Source: Dermatemys mawii
Lineage: Eukaryota > Chordata > Testudines > Dermatemydidae
Assembly: GCA_007922305.1 (NCBI GenBank)
Contig: ML677358.1
Span: 13,285,343 to 13,349,342 of the forward strand
Length of the DNA: 64,000 nt
Direction: 5' to 3'
Each line of letters starts with the position of its first letter. The stretch's first letter is position 1. The position numbers were made by a program, and so were the translations under genes. This document shows positions 37,876-49,749 of this stretch, in pieces. Under the pieces are notes generated by a model. That model was not told the DNA's origin and made no database searches. It saw only the letters and a list, made by a program, of their open reading frames with translations.

Positions 37876-37968
37876 CATGCACCCGATGAAGTGGGTATTC
37901 TCCCACGAAAGTTTATGCTCTAATACATCTGTTAGTCTATAAGGTGCCACAGGACTCTTTGTCGCTTT
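37876..37968 (+). mobile_element. 93-bp retroposed unit with hammerhead-like core (copy B)
   Basis: The insertion is bounded by a perfect 15-bp duplication, TGAGATGGTTACATG (37861-37875 and 37969-37983). It starts seven nt before a hammerhead-like core: CCGATGA (U4 of the consensus is C), one extra A, and a perfect 5-bp stem GTGGG/CCCAC. GAAA and a two-pair hairpin follow. It ends with TTAGTCTATAAGGTGCCACA and CTTTGTCGCTTT. The duplication length fits target-primed retroposition. No protein is encoded. Confidence 0.85.
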
Positions 37969-37989
37969 TGAGATGGTTACATGTATTTC

Positions 37990-40555
37990 TTCCAGAGTGG
38001 CGCATGAGTTCAGATGTTCAAACTCATCTAGCCCAACAGAAATGTTAGTTCTTAACAGGAAGCAGTTGTGCCAGCTAGCATGTATCTTCTAGATACCTTA
38101 CAGTTTTATTAAACTACATAAAATACTTGTTAGGAGAAGGGCTCAAACAGTAATAAATTTTAAACCACCTCCCCATTTTGAATTTTGGCCAAGATTAGGC
38201 TCTGATCAATCGTTAACAATCATTGTGTACATTGGGGTTTTATCTTCTGGTTGGAAAGGCCCCAGGTGCTCACTGAGTCACATCACATCCTCTTGTTCGG
38301 AAGAGCTGGCAGAATCCCATGGTTACCAGGATCAGTGAGAGCCAGGGGAAAGAAATTAAGGAGCAACCCCCTCCCTTTACCCCATCACAGTTTCTAGAAT
38401 AATCATTTCATAGGCACTTAGTCATATGAGTTGATAGGTCCCAGTCTAATTCCTAGTGAAAAAAGCAACCACATTACAAAACCAAACTACCATTGGCATC
38501 TTGTTTCTGGTATCAGTAAGAGACAAGGATTGGACTGGCATTGACTCTGATACTGAACAAAGCATTTCTCACCTGGTCAGATTTAGACACTATAAAGGGA
38601 CAGTGCACTAACTGGGCTGCATTGGTTCAGTGAGGACTCTGGCCTTCAAGCCCCTTCTATAAACATTACATTCACTACCATAGAAAGTTAAGCTTTTTTT
38701 AATCCAAACCTGTGCTGCTGCTACTACACAAGTTTGTAATCAACCAGGCGACTTCACAACATATACACATCTGCATAATCCTCCTGAAATTGCATAACTC
38801 TCCATCTGTCCTCATAAGAGGGATTTCATTCTTTGCCTGGAAGGGTTTACAAGTATCTGTTCTAAAATATACATGCACTGATGTAAGTGATAAAGGGGAG
38901 GATTCTTAATGTTAGTGGTTATCTAGTCTCTGTGCCTCATTCTCTCCCCCGCCCCCCACTTTACTTCACCCTAACTTTACTTACACATACACACCACCCC
39001 TGCCTCCAAGGAACTGAAACCAATACTTGAAGCTTCAAAAGTGAGATCAGTTTGATGCTTTACCAAGGATCATGTCTACACTGGGAAGTGACACTGTATT
39101 AGAACATATATTAAACACATCCCATAGTTAATATATCAGGCAGCTCTAGTTAACAGTAGGGTTATTCATAGCTGGTGGACAGCATGGTAGTCTTTATGTA
39201 CTAGTGCTAAGTTATGCTAACTAACATGATGGACACAGGTTCTAATACAAACACTACAGCATTTTTAAATAAATTAAAAGCAAATATTTTTAAAAGCTTA
39301 TCAACTTTATTTTTATTCATAAGAATCTTCTACATCATCCAGATCAATATCAACCAACAGCTTCCCTTTCTTGGCCAGTGAGCCACAGTACAGGATCCAC
39401 CAGGTGGATAGTCCCAGAATACTGATATAAGCAGTTCATACATTATCTGCCAATGTAATGTATAAATATCAGTGCACCAACTGGAAATCGAACTGTAGAG
39501 CAAATTATACACAACAACTCTGTCCTCAAGGACAGAAAAATGTCTTCAAAGATCTCACATCCCACCTCTTTGGCCCCAGTTCTTCTTTATGTTTTAACCA
39601 TGGATCTTTTATCCACCAGTATTCATGTGAGTTATGTTTTCTATCGCAAACTGATTACATTATAGAGATCATAATTCAAGTAGTCCCCCCTCCAAAGAAG
39701 AACAAGAGAAAAAAACATAGTAGCACAAATGTTTTTTGGTGCATTTAAGAAGCCTATATTATTTTTGTCCTCTGAAGGGCATGGTACCATTATTACTAGC
39801 AGCTCATGTCCCAAGGGGGAAAAATAGAGCAGCGAATGATCCTTTCAGCCTGGATCAAGCAAAGCATTTCTAAATCCTTGTCCTTTTTAAAGACTGTTAA
39901 AACAATGCAGCAATTCATTCCTATCCATAATTGTTTGGTACTGAGAAGTTCCTAGTGTTGGGTTTAATTTGTGTCTCATTTACTGCGTTCCAGACTGCCT
40001 CATCTTTTCTAATGCAATTTTAACACAGACCTTGGTGTAACAGCACAGACATGTCAATCACACACTGCTGCTGGTGCTCTCCCATTCTTCAGGTGGGGAG
40101 TTGAAAGCAACAGGGATAAGGGGAGGACAGAAAATGGGTGTTTGAGAAGAGGGTGCAAATCATATGAAAATGAGAGGGCTTGAAAATAGACGACAAGTTC
40201 TTATAAATTCTGCTCTCAAACTCGAGAGGATTGAAATGCAAGCTAAGCTGCCGGTGATCACTCTTCTTAGTTTACTCAAACCACTACAAACTAAAGCTGC
40301 CTGTGATTCTGACCTTAACTAGGGGGAGGTTCAGTTCAAATACCCTTCAAACTTTCAGATCTAGCTCCTGAACTGCCTCAACTTTGTAGCTCAGTCACAT
40401 CTCACTTTGACATAAATAACAGAGTACCAGTACAAAAGAGGAAGAAAACGTATAATTGAAGAGGAGCATTAACTAATAGCTGTTAGTAAAACAGGCAGCT
40501 TTAGTTTGCAGTGATTTGAGTGAACTTCTTTTTACTTTTCCCTGCAATCCATATA
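37990..40555. other. Flanking DNA, mostly unique
   Basis: I see no exon. A possible decayed TIR element lies at 39083-39257, where AGTGACACTGTATTAGAAC is mirrored by GTTCTAATACAAACACTAC. The remainder is AT-rich and unassigned. Confidence 0.4.
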
Positions 40556-40562
40556 TTACCAT

Positions 40563-40765
40563 AATATCTGGTGGCTCCCATTGTGCTAGGTCCTGTATAG
40601 GCACACGGTAAATGGACAACCTTGAAGACCTCACGTTGTAAATAGACAAGACAGACAAAAGGTGGGAGGAGAAAGATGCTGTGACTTGTCCGAGAGCTCC
40701 ATGGCACAGCAAAGAATAAAACCCAAGTCTCCTGTTTCATTGTCTACTGCCCTAATCACAAGAAT
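40563..40765 (-). repeat. Core SINE / L3-type element, minus strand
   Basis: CTCCCATTGTGCTAGGTCCT, then ATAGACAAGACAGACAAAAG, TGACTTGTCCGAGAGC and ACCCAAGTCTCCTG follow the reverse order of a core SINE with its tail. It is old and divergent. Confidence 0.7.
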
Positions 40766-41452
40766 ATGCAATTTCTCATCTCTCCCTCAAAACATTGTTC
40801 AAATCACTGCAAACCAGGCAGATTTTGCCTGCTTGTATGTTGAAGCCTCTGAATTTCACATGCCTGTCTGTCCAAAACCTTAGATCAGCCCAGGCTCCTG
40901 ATCCTGGCCCCGGTTTTGACTTTGAAATAAGACCTCAAACCATGCGGGCTTGTTGTAAACGTTCAAATAACACACACATCTAGCTATCTGCCCATTTGAG
41001 AGCTCGGGATGTTGGCCACTCCTCAGCACTTCACTAACTTATTGAGTAATATGGGGGAACCAAACTTTTCAATCTTCTTCTGAGGAAACTTTTTTTTTTT
41101 TGGCCTAGCAGTGATTAATGCTTTGATACTCTGACATGAGAGTTAATATCTAAACTAGGATATTATTATTGTAACCAATCTCTGGCCACCTAGGCACTTC
41201 ACAGGTGTCACTCCACTGTATGCCGCATGACTACTTGGAAATTCACAACAGTGGAGTTGGAACCCAGATTTTTTTACTCCAAAAGCACAGGGCCCTAATG
41301 CTTGAACGAGACGAGGCGCTCCTTCGTGCACGCGTAAGCAGTTTAATTCCAACCATTAGAAAATAGGTGTACACAGTCTAGGGGTCACTTCCCAGAGGCA
41401 ACATCATCTGCCAATGAGCATATCCACAGGTTGCAGACAGTGGAATGCCTAG

Positions 41453-41558
41453 AGTGACCAGATTTTATAGGGACAGTCCCAATATTTGGGGCTTTTTTTA
41501 CATGGGCTCCTATTACTCCCTGTCCTGATTTCTCACACTTGCTTTCTGGTTACCTAGT
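41453..41558. mobile_element. Short TIR element, GTGACCAGAT family (copy 1)
   Basis: AGAGTGACCAGATTTTATAG and TTTCTGGTTACCTAG form inverted ends around AGGGACAGTCCCAATATTTG. The same family lies at 52344. A target duplication is not clear. Confidence 0.6.
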
Positions 41559-42359
41559 AATGCCATCCAAATATGAAGAGTAGCTGCAATGGAAGCACGG
41601 AACCCATTCAAATAAACAGCCACGGTCAATCTGATGTCAGTCCCAACAGTGTGTGGTAGAACAGCAGGTGGCACTGCTGTCCCTCTAAAATGCCATAGAT
41701 GTCCAGAGACCGTACCAGACATGGTGAATGTAGGCCACCATTAAATAAGCCTCCAGACAATTACAACCAATAAGGGAACATCATTGTCTTTCAAGAAGTA
41801 ACTCTGGAGGAACCATGAGGGGTCAATGGCATTTTCTAAGAGAAGAAGCCCCAAACTTAAACCTGCACCCAAGTTTGTTGCCCTATTTGTTGCAATTTCT
41901 GCACCAGTATGGCACATGGCTTGTGTGGACAAGATAGTATAACTGAAATTGCATACATCTTCCCACTATAATCTAAGAACAGTGCCGATCTGACCTCACA
42001 TACATGTTCACCTATAGCATTTGCTGAATCCTCATATGTCAACATTAGTGACAATCCCATCTCAATCCCATCACACACACATGAACTCGTCCCATGATTA
42101 TTCACTTGCCACCATACTTTACACAAGTCCATTGCTGGCCTGTCCAGGAAAGTGATTTCAGGAAAATAAAGAGGTCCAGGGAGAGGTGATGAAAGTTATT
42201 AGAGATATGGAAACACTTTCACATGTAGAGGGAGAATTAAAAGAGTAGGACTTTCAGTTTAAGAATCAGATGAGTAAAAGGGGATGTCATAGTGATGTAT
42301 ACAAAAGCTAAAAGGAAGATAAACTGCAAACTCTTATTTACCCTCCTATAATGCAAGAA

Positions 42360-42765
42360 GAAGAGGGATGTCAATAAAAACAAAAGGCAGCAAACTTAAA
42401 ACAATTAAAAAGGAAATAGTTTTTTACATACAGTCAAAAAATTAATCATTTGAACTCATTGCTATAAGGTATCACTGTGACCAAGAAAAACAGGGTTCAA
42501 AAATGTTTAGACATTTATATGAATAAGATAAAGAACTTCAGTTACATTAGATAGGACAAAATCCTCACATGCTGCAGAGCATAAGCAAACTACTAACTGG
42601 TTGGGTTTCAGAAAACAGATTTCCACTATAAGCAGTTTATTCCCTAAGTACCCGTCACAGGGATTTTACACCTACCTGTGACGTATTTAGAATTGGCCCC
42701 TGTTAGTACTGGACTGGATGGACTCCTGCTGTGATTCAATATGATAATTCCTATGTTCCTGTGTT
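42360..42765 (+). repeat. CR1 LINE 3' end (second subfamily)
   Basis: ACTGGACTGGATGGACTCCT and ATTCAATATGATAATTCCTA close a decayed 3' region in the same order as the CR1 copies at 30655 and 37090, but with different spelling. It is therefore another subfamily or an older copy. Confidence 0.6.
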
Positions 42766-42769
42766 CACA

Positions 42770-45185
42770 CTTTCATGCATGCAGCATATTAGCCTGCAAA
42801 AAAGAACATTTATATTTAGGAAAGCAAGCTTGTGCAGTGGAAGATCAAGATTCAGCAACTGGAATTTCTGAGGAATCTTTGAGCAACAGGTAAGAACTAA
42901 GTGATGGAGAGAGGAACATAAAATGCTCCCTTTAAACAAGGCTACCTCCAAAAGAAAAATGACAACCCTGGACATTTTTAAAGAAAATAAAAAATGCTTA
43001 ATTACTTAAAAATGAGATCAAGGGAAGTGAAAATCAAGCTGAAAGTACTGTGATCAGTTTAGTTTCTAAATACTAGATAGTTTGGAAGCTTAATCCACCT
43101 TTTGCTCTGCAAGATGAACTTACATGTGCACATTCTGATTTCACTCTGTACACCCAGTGATATCTACTGAGACAAGGATGCCTCTTATGTGAGCAGTAGT
43201 CTACCATGTGCACTTCTTCAAAAGAACTGGAAGTAATTTTATTTTAAAAAAAGAGAAGAAGAAGAATCAGGACAGAGGAGCAGATGTTTCTGATTGACAC
43301 AGCAAATGAATGCCAGAAAGCGGTAAAGAATTCAGGAAGATGAAGGGTGTGGCATGGGGGCTTTGGAAAAGAGACTGGCACTCCACAGCAAAGAAAGATG
43401 TGTAGGGTCCTTGGGGGCAGACAGGCAAAGCCTTGCATGAATGGCTGATAATGGTAAATGTGTATAGGCTTTCCCCTGTGTTTGCTTTTGCCAACTCCCA
43501 CTTGGTCTCAATGTACTAAGCTTCCCACTGCAGATTCGGTTCTAAACACAAGCATTGCACTTGGGCAATAATTTAGCATTCCACATATGACAAGGAAATG
43601 TGTCTACAAGCACTCGACTTTGGCCTTGTTGGCCTTTTTTCAATAAAATTGTAATTGGAGCTGAATTTCCTGGGAATAGTCGCCTTATTCTGCTACTGAA
43701 GTTCTGCAAATACTTTTCTTAATATTGAAAACAGTTAGAATCAGAAGAATTCATATGATTCCACAGGAAACCCATCAATCTATGGCACGTAAGGAACATT
43801 TTATTAGTGGTACTAACAATATTTACTATAATAGGGAAAGTTAATGTTTCCATACGTGGATGGTAAGAAGTGTTGATGGACAGTTTCTTTTGAAATATGA
43901 GATACTGTAACTATCACTTTCCTAGGAATTTATGATTGTGTGTTTTCCCCCACTGAAAACTGCCTAAAGAAGGTTTCAGAGATTTCCATGATAAGAGCAT
44001 TTTGATATCTCTAGCACTGAAGGACTGTGATAAAGGGTTAGCTTTAAAAAAACCCAACACAATATTGCTGATCTGCAGTTTCTGAATAAGATGTGCTCAG
44101 ATATAACACAGAACTGCACTAACTTGGTATTTAACTCATTTAAAAGTATATTACTTGATCAGAGGTGGTGTTACAGTATGTTGCATTTCAAGGAGTCTCC
44201 ATGTAATGGCCAGATTTCTCCAAAGTGTTCTGTACCCACAGATCCCATTCTTCTAAGAGGGAGCAGCTGGATACTGAGCTCTGTCAGTAATATGACCCTT
44301 TTCCCATCAAAATACAACTATTACAGATATTCCCCACTGACTACAGCTTCCAAACCATCCTTACAGTAAATGAAATCATTAAAATATTTCAAAGGATTTG
44401 GTTTTAAAAAAACAGTGTTCCTTTAAAATCAAAAGCTCATTTGAGTATTTTAGGTAACTATCTCAAAATTAAGAAATACTAAGGGTATCCACAGGCAGAC
44501 AACATACAACTTTCCTTCGGCCTCCATTTATTGTCCAAACAACCAAGACTACTGCAAAAGATTGTCCCTTCTTGCAGCATACACACTTTCCTTGCCTGCC
44601 TGCAGCCCTTTATAGGGAACATTTGTTCCCCCTTCTGGGCTACATCCAATTCATGAACAGAGCTGGACGGGACCCAAGCTTCTGGCTCTTAAGGAAGCAG
44701 ACTGCCCTGTTACAAGTACTCTGGGATTATCAAACTTGTCAGCTGCATTGCCTCACACAGGCATCTCCTAGTCCATCATGATTACTTAGATGACCTCCTT
44801 TGCTACATACACAACAACAATAATCCTGTGGCAACTGTTGAAAATACTGGAAAAGTACTGCTATATTATTAGCTGTCTTTTAAATCAATTTAATATCTGG
44901 ATACAGGGAAGAGAGCAAGTACCATATGACCAGCCAGCTCTCTGCAAGCCACCAGAAAGTGCTCCATCAACTACAGTTTGGGGACCCCTGCCTTCTACTG
45001 ATTACAGTAAGGTTGTGTGTGAATGTCCAGTTCTGATGGCAGCAAAAGGAGAGCGCTCTTCTTTAACTCAAGTGAGAGGTGCAGGTGCTTTTTAAGGATT
45101 AGGATCTGTGTTTTATCCCTGCTCTTACTGTGAAGTTCTGAACAAACCATTGTGTACAGCTGAGTAGCAACTGCTAAGTCACTGT
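42770..45185. other. Flanking DNA without recognised feature
   Basis: This is unique AT-rich sequence. Frames at 43244-43501 and 44091-44369 have no family features and no convincing splice context. Confidence 0.45.
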
Positions 45186-45197
45186 ATATGCCATACT

Positions 45198-45615
45198 CAG
45201 GAGTGAAAGTAAAATCTCTTACTGGTACTTCCTGGCAGGGGGAAGCTTCCCCTTCACCCCCACCCAAAGGGGCGGGGCTGGGGATCAGCATCCCTCTGCC
45301 AGCCCCCCACCGCGCCTCCTGGGGCTGGGTAGCTCTTCCTTTTGCGCCTCCCCCGTCAACGGCCCGGGGGGGGGGGAGCAGGAGGAGGGAAGGGATAAGG
45401 TCCTTTTCTGCAGCAGCGCTTTAACATCCCTGTCTCTTTTGCTCCCCCCTTGGCAGTAGGGACCTAGCAGGGCCACCAATGTGGGGGCACAAAAAGAGCA
45501 GCGATGTTAAAGTGCTGCAGCAGCGGCACTTTAAAGTAAGGTGGTAGAGGCCAGTACAGGTGGCCACTTTTTACCGGTATGCCTTACCGGCCCATACTGC
45601 CTTACTTTCACCCCA
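45198..45615. mobile_element. hAT element, GTGAAAGTA family (copy 2), perfect duplication
   Basis: The ends CAGGAGTGAAAGTAA and TTACTTTCACCCCA are inverted repeats. The flanks carry an identical GCCATACT (45190-45197 and 45616-45623). The core is GC-rich with G and C runs, including a G run near 45366-45376. It belongs to the family at 15655. The last base or two of the right end appear altered. Confidence 0.82.
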
Positions 45616-46129
45616 GCCATACTGTAATAATGAGAGGGCAACAGATTCATAGGCTCTCTACTGACTGTTGTAAGCCATCCTTATATGAATTGTACTTTTG
45701 TCCAGATATGTACTGCAGACAAAGTACTACTCTGCTCCTTCCACATTGGTATGGGTCCAAAAGCATCCTTTGATTCTAAGCCTAAAGATACTCCTTTGGG
45801 ATATAGAAGGGGATCCTCTATGTGTAGAGCCAACCTCTCACATGAAGAGGAGAGGGTAAGGGGTAAGGAGTGGGTGGGCCAAAAGAGTGGGCAGGCAACA
45901 CTGAGAAATGCCCCATGGAAGTTACTTTTCCTCTGAAATACTGCCAAAGGCGGTATTACTTTTCCATAGTTCCTCCCATCTACACAGAAATTACTCTTCC
46001 CCACCATTAGAAACATGCTGCAAGGGAGCAAGTAGGGGAGGGGATAGGAGCTTAGAGCTGATGCAGAGGCAAAGGATCCCATGGCCTATAAGGACCTCAG
46101 GTAATCGGCATGATTTATAGGCCACGCCC

Positions 46130-47800
46130 TTAGTTTATTCTAGAGAAGGCTTGAAGGGAGAGAAGAAATAAATACCAAACCACCACCATCTCTCCCCCTC
46201 CTCCCATCACCACATCATGGAGCAATGCAGAGAAAAATTCTGCAAAGAGAACCTGAATGTGGCTCAAGGTTTATATTTGCATCTCAGTTAATTTTATAGA
46301 ACAAATCAAAGCAACTCACTCAGACTGTTTTCTTCCAAAATAATTCATATTTGCTGCCTTGTCTTTCCAAAATATGACAAAAAAATCCATTGTTAATTAA
46401 TGCTCATTTACCATTAAAAGAACAAATCTGCAATTCAAATAAAAAAAAAGACAGCCCCTTCCCATTCTTGCTGGGATAAGCTACTTCTATAGAAAATGTG
46501 ATTGTAACCCAATGTCTTTTAGGAGACTCCATAATCTCTATCACTAGCTAAGAAATATTGTGAAGGGCTATTGGTAGTGCTGCTTCTGTGCATGAGTAAT
46601 ATTTCCCTCTAATAGGTGGCACACAGACAGGGCAAGGAATCTACTCCTAGTGCTAGCTAAGGTAGTCCTCCTTTAGCTCAAGTGGTCAAAGTCCTTGTTT
46701 TTGAAGTTAAAGGATGTATGATTTATATAGTAATTGCATCTCTTGACTACAGCACATGCATACTGTGACTACTTTTCAACAGCTGGCATAATCAGCTTAT
46801 GGCAAAGGATTTTAAATCAGCCATCAGCATGTTTGAAATGCTTTTGTGCACTGTCTTGTCAAAGAAGGTATTTTTCATCACTCCACACCAAATGATAGCC
46901 AAACATCAGACAAGAAGTTTGAGAATAAAGAGACCAAGACAACAAGAGATTAGCTGCCATTCTGTTCACCTACAGAACAGATGTTCAATTTCTAGTCACC
47001 TAAAATCATCTTCCAAGATCGCATAATTTACATATAGCACAGGTTGTATTTTAAACATTAAGTATGAGCAACAGAATCATTAACAGATTCAAATCATTCA
47101 TAGCACAAAAAGTAGCAATTATAATTCTTTTCACATCTGCTTGTTAGCAACAAAAATAGTTGAAGGCCATGCTGGCCTTGAACTGCTGGTTGTTTGCTGT
47201 ACCATTGGTGGGCACAGTTAATTTTTAGGGACAAAGAATGTAATGATAGTCAAATACACACAGTATCAAGGAACTTAACTGATAAGACAATTTCCTGCAG
47301 TATCTTGGAAAGAGGGTATTGTAGTAAGTTTAGCATTAATGTGGGTTGCATTGTCTGTAACCTCTCAGAGGCAGAAAGGGCAGGTGGGGAAGAGATGTGA
47401 CTTATAAAAGTTCAAAAAAAACTGGTAGTTCAGAATACTGTACTGAAAATGTGCTAAACAAGTATTGACTTTGGGGACAACATAGGTTAAGTAGGATTCC
47501 TGGGGAATCCCTAGGGAGAGGTTAATGCAAATTTCTCAACTCCAGTCATGCAAAAACCCAGCCTTTTGAAGCTATGCCCTGAGGAGGGGATGTGCTGACT
47601 ACCTGCTACAGAAGGTCAAGATCAAAGGCCCAGATTGTACAAAGAAACAGCTGATCTGTCACAGGGCCCTTACAGGCAGTGCAGAGCCAGAGGACCCTAG
47701 GGAAGCTCTAGGAGGTATTGTGCCTACACACTTTACCTACACAAAGAAATTTGCCCATTGCTGACAATGAGCATCAACAACAGGTGCAACTGAACTGCAA
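46130..47800. other. Flanking DNA without recognised feature
   Basis: This is AT-rich unique sequence with a poly-A tract near 46441. Nothing can be named. Confidence 0.45.
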
Positions 47801-47810
47801 GTGTGGATAG

Positions 47811-48029
47811 AATTGAACCACATGGTAGATAAAGCATTGGAATGGAACTCAGGATATCTGGGGTCTTTTCCTGGCTCTGCCATTGGCTTCCTGTGTGACC
47901 TTGGCCAAGGCACTTCACCACTCTGAGTTTCAGTTCCCCTATATGTAAAATGGGGATGATGCTGGCCCTTTTGGTAAGTGCTTTGAGATCTGCTGATGAA
48001 AAGCGCTAGATACTAGCTAGCTGTTATTC
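47811..48029 (+). repeat. Core SINE (MIR-like), near full length
   Basis: In order it shows a worn tRNA head, GGCTCTGCCATTGGCTTCC, TGTGTGACCTTGGCCAAGGC, ATATGTAAAATGGGGATGAT and GCTTTGAGATCTGCTGATG. This is the core and tail of a reptile tRNA-core SINE. It is the best preserved SINE in the window. Confidence 0.8.
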
Positions 48030-48387
48030 CACATCATTTCCTGGGGAAACTGGGAGTGTCCACAGGCACCTCTTTTTCTAAAATTTCCCACTGCTGTTCT
48101 CCTCCATTCAGTAGCTCCACCTGAGGTAGCAATGATGGACATATGAGACAGGCCACTGACATTTTAGCCACCATGTTGTCCCAGTAGCGAAAATGCCTGT
48201 GGTTGGTCTGTCCTAGCACTCCCACTGTTGCTACCACCAAAGGAGCTGCAGCAGTGACAGTGAAATAGCAGAAATTCAGTATCTTTATAGTGTTATGTTC
48301 TATGGATCCACTTCTTACCATGTTGAATTCAAGTAACTCATTGTCATTAGCATCAAAGTCCCTTCTTCTGTCCAGTAGAAGCTAGTG

Positions 48388-49055
48388 CAGGACCGGGCAA
48401 ACTATAGCCCGCAGGTCACATCCGGCCCACAAGACCGTCCTGTCTGGCCTCCCCTGGCTGGGGAGGCTGCCCCCAGACCCTCCCCCAGAGCCACACCGCT
48501 GCACAGACAGAACTCTGGGGGGCGGGGCTATGCGTTCCCATGGGGTAGCTTGTTTGGCTCCATGCAGAGCCAAACATGCTGCTAGGAGCCTCACGGTAAG
48601 GGGGCTGGGGCCAGGGGCAGTCAGAGGACAGAGAGCAGGGTGGGTTGGATAGGGGGCGGGGTCCCAGGGTGGTGGTTAGGGGTGAGGGGTCTCTGGAGAG
48701 GATGGTCAGGGAGGAGGGGGGGTTGGATGGGGTCAGGAGTCCCAGGTGTCTGTCAGGGGGCAGGGAGGTGTATGGGGTTGGGGCAGTCAGGGAGTAGGGG
48801 GATTGGGTAGGGGATGGAGTCCTGGGGAGTGGTTAGGGGTGGGGGGTCTCTGGAGGGGGCAGTCAGGGGACAAGAAGCAATGGGGGTTGGATAGGTCAGG
48901 GATTCTGAGGGGTCGGTAAGGGGGCGGGAAGTCGGAGGGGGCCGGATAGGGGCAGGGCCAAGCTGTTTGGGGAAGCACAGCTTTCTCTAGCTGGCCCTCC
49001 ATATAATTTTGCAACTCCGATATGGCCCTCTGGCCAAAAACTTTGCCCACCTCTG
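48388..49055. mobile_element. hAT element with G-rich internal minisatellite (copy 2)
   Basis: The ends CAGGACCGGGCAAACTATAG and CTTTGCCCACCTCTG are inverted repeats. The flanking 8-mers AGCTAGTG (48380-48387) and AGTTAGTG (49056-49063) differ at one base. About 48600-48960 is an imperfect array of G-rich units such as GGGGCAGTCAGGGGAC. There is no transposase; open frames through it are low-complexity. Confidence 0.88.
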
Positions 49056-49114
49056 AGTTAGTGGTACTGACTTGTGCTGTATTGTGGCATCCTGCTACTA
49101 GTGATTCAGCTTGT

Positions 49115-49241
49115 TGTCTAAAGACATATTACTGTATTTTATTAGGTAGATTTATCTGTAATGCATCAAAGCATTTGAGGATATTCAGACTTGCCTTCAT
49201 GATCATAATATCCTGAGGGCTTGGTTCTGACAGTTTGAGGT
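49115..49241 (-). other. Candidate terminal exon on minus strand
   Basis: It starts after an acceptor-like GTCTCTATTTCAG and continues the frame from 49690 for 37 more codons (including the split Asp) to a stop at 49131-49129. An AATAAA lies at 49143-49138, overlapping the end of the frame. The joint product would be 51 residues with no known similarity. A GC-type donor (AAG|GCAAGT at 49195) is an alternative end. Confidence 0.22.
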
Positions 49242-49689
49242 CTGAAATAGAGACAAAGTGATACAAAGTTCGGGAAGCTCCTCTTTAACATTCACACTAA
49301 GTGAAAACATTCCTTCTGATTTGTGAACTTTTCTACTAATTTTTAACAGGAGCCTGGTGCTCAGTTTTTCCATGACATTTTAAAAATAATTAACTATTCT
49401 CTGCATGTTCTACAGTTTTCCACTGAGAATCCCAGCCTGATTAAAATATCATCCTGTCAGCTACTTCCGGGGAACACACTGAACTTGTATACATATGGCT
49501 AGCCAGCCATTTTATCTTATCAGCTACATCAAGGATGAGCATGCCTGAGTGTGCACTGAATCATATTTACCTCTGATGAAATATTCAGTCAATTCGCAAC
49601 ATACCTATTATCTGTCCATAAGGAAAGATGGTCTTTCAATAAATTGATGGTTTTGAATTGTACAACTCCCTGAAAACATGAATGCTTAC

Positions 49690-49741
49690 CTGTTTCCTTG
49701 AGAATCGGACTGGTTTGTTTTCCTTCCTCCATATCTTATTT
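49690..49741 (-). other. Candidate small exon (5') on minus strand
   Basis: The 52-nt block lies between an acceptor-like TTTGTTTTCACAG and a donor CAG|GTAAGC. From its ATG it reads MEEGKQTSPILKET and then splits a codon that continues in frame at 49241. I recognise no family. It may be chance or a non-coding transcript. Confidence 0.25.
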
Positions 49742-49749
49742 CTGTGAAA

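Noticed and set aside
37876..37968. Calling the core a functional hammerhead ribozyme
   Set aside because: The core has C for U4, one extra A before stem II, and no pairing for stem I in the flanks that I could find. It is reported as hammerhead-like only.
39083..39257. TIR element with GTATTAGAAC ends
   Set aside because: Inverted words are short, no target duplication was found, and the interior is not recognisable; mentioned only in the flank description.
48034..48321. 95-codon minus-strand frame
   Set aside because: No family features, starts inside ordinary flank, no matching acceptor in phase; treated as chance.
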